Shown here in pieces: positions 5,638-6,242 of a stretch of 6,242 nucleotides of DNA. The stretch spans positions 1 through 6,242 of the forward strand of contig JAFOFM010000001.1 of assembly GCA_017387265.1 (NCBI GenBank), in the 5' to 3' direction. Within the stretch, counting starts at the first letter, position 1. Every line of letters starts with the position of its first letter. Below the pieces are notes generated by a model, which was given only the letters and a program-made list of their open reading frames with translations, was not told where the DNA came from and did not search any database. A program made the translations under genes and the position numbers. Source of the stretch: Peptococcaceae bacterium (lineage in GTDB: Bacteria > Bacillota > Peptococcia > Peptococcales > Peptococcaceae).

Positions 5638-6242
5638 ATGCATGAGGAAAAACTCTGGACGAAATCATATATTACAGCGATTCTGATTCAGCTATGTCTT
5701 GCAATGGGCTATTTTATGCTGTATTCTACAATCGGTATTTATGCCCGCAGTTTAACGAGCGTTGAACTTTATGTGGGTGTGGTAACCGGTATGTTTACCT
5801 TTGCTGCACTGTTTACCCGGTTTTTTACCGGCCCTGCGCTGGACCGGTTTCCGCGAAAGCTGATTCTGCTTGTCGGGCTTTTATTATCAGTGGTGTCCAA
5901 TGCCTGCTATATTATCAGTAATAATATTGAGTTCCTGATTGCTATGCGCGCCGTAAATGGTCTGGGTTATGGTTTATCCAGTGCGGCGCTTGCGACGATC
6001 GTAAGTACTATGCTGCCTCCAAAACGTCTGTTAGAAGGCGTGGGCTACTGCATGATGTTCAATACCTTATGCGGGGCAGTAGGGCCGACCATTGCGCTGA
6101 ATATTTCCAACAGCAATCCGGAAAACTTCCGCATTGTATTTGTAATCAGCACAGTCTTTACTGTTTTAAGTGTGATTCTTGCCATGCTGCTGAAGCCAAA
6201 ATCCTATACGAACAATGAGACAGCGAACAATAAGCTAACGGA
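5638..6242 (+). CDS. major facilitator superfamily transporter, N-terminal half (runs off the window)
   Basis: This is an inner-membrane secondary transporter, cut by the window end after 201 codons with no stop reached. Six hydrophobic segments are visible, at about residues 12-36, 43-64, 75-94, 97-126, 131-156 and 165-185. They are followed by a hydrophilic stretch that would be the central cytoplasmic loop, so this is the N-terminal six-helix half of a 12-helix protein. The loop between helices 2 and 3 carries RFFTGPALDRFPRK (61-74), the MFS motif A (D69, R70, R73, K74). Helix 4 starts with R104 and a GLGYGL stretch, and PPKRLLEGVGY (127-137) and GP (149-150) fit drug- or metabolite-efflux MFS proteins. 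The substrate cannot be told from the sequence. The start at 5638 rests on a weak ribosome binding site; 5632 and 5617 are alternatives. The gene lies behind its own promoter after the trxA terminator, so no functional link to thioredoxin is implied. Confidence 0.9.
   Translation, partial: MHEEKLWTKSYITAILIQLCLAMGYFMLYSTIGIYARSLTSVELYVGVVTGMFTFAALFTRFFTGPALDRFPRKLILLVGLLLSVVSNACYIISNNIEFLIAMRAVNGLGYGLSSAALATIVSTMLPPKRLLEGVGYCMMFNTLCGAVGPTIALNISNSNPENFRIVFVISTVFTVLSVILAMLLKPKSYTNNETANNKLT

Noticed and set aside
1..6242. A novel defence, mobile or biosynthetic system
   Set aside because: All five genes belong to well-known housekeeping or transporter families on one strand, with normal spacing. 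There are no repeat arrays, transposase remnants, attachment sites or unassigned gaps over 300 bases.

Overview
The window looks like an ordinary stretch of housekeeping chromosome from a Bacillota (Firmicutes) bacterium. Supporting signs are strong AGGAGG-type ribosome binding sites, sigma-A-like promoters, a PHP-domain DnaE, a short CoaD and a TcdA of the 'CPLARVMR' type. I lean towards an anaerobic Clostridia or Negativicutes lineage, with low confidence because no rRNA or other marker is present. All genes lie on the + strand. I see no mobile element, CRISPR array, tRNA, rRNA or defence system.

Layout: bases 1-125 hold a probable terminator hairpin of an unseen upstream gene, then a promoter, a small leader hairpin and a ribosome binding site. 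Next comes a tight three-gene cluster: dnaE (126-3773, replicative DNA polymerase III alpha subunit), coaD (3787-4278, phosphopantetheine adenylyltransferase) and tcdA (4288-5019, tRNA threonylcarbamoyladenosine dehydratase). The gaps of 13 and 9 bases imply one transcript. The three products act in separate processes (replication, CoA synthesis, tRNA modification), so the cluster looks like shared housekeeping expression and not a pathway. No clear intrinsic terminator follows tcdA.

A 123-base gap carries a good promoter for trxA (5143-5466, thioredoxin), which ends in a textbook intrinsic terminator at 5477-5507. trxA has the codon choice of a highly expressed gene, unlike its neighbours. 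After another promoter (about 5550-5578), a major facilitator superfamily transporter begins at about 5638. It runs off the window after its first six membrane segments.

I did not find a previously undescribed system. The points worth a second look are small: a complete-looking PHP metal site in DnaE, a strong inverted repeat at the dnaE-coaD junction, dyads at the trxA and transporter promoters, the trxA codon shift, and an extra cysteine in thioredoxin at the position of human Cys62.
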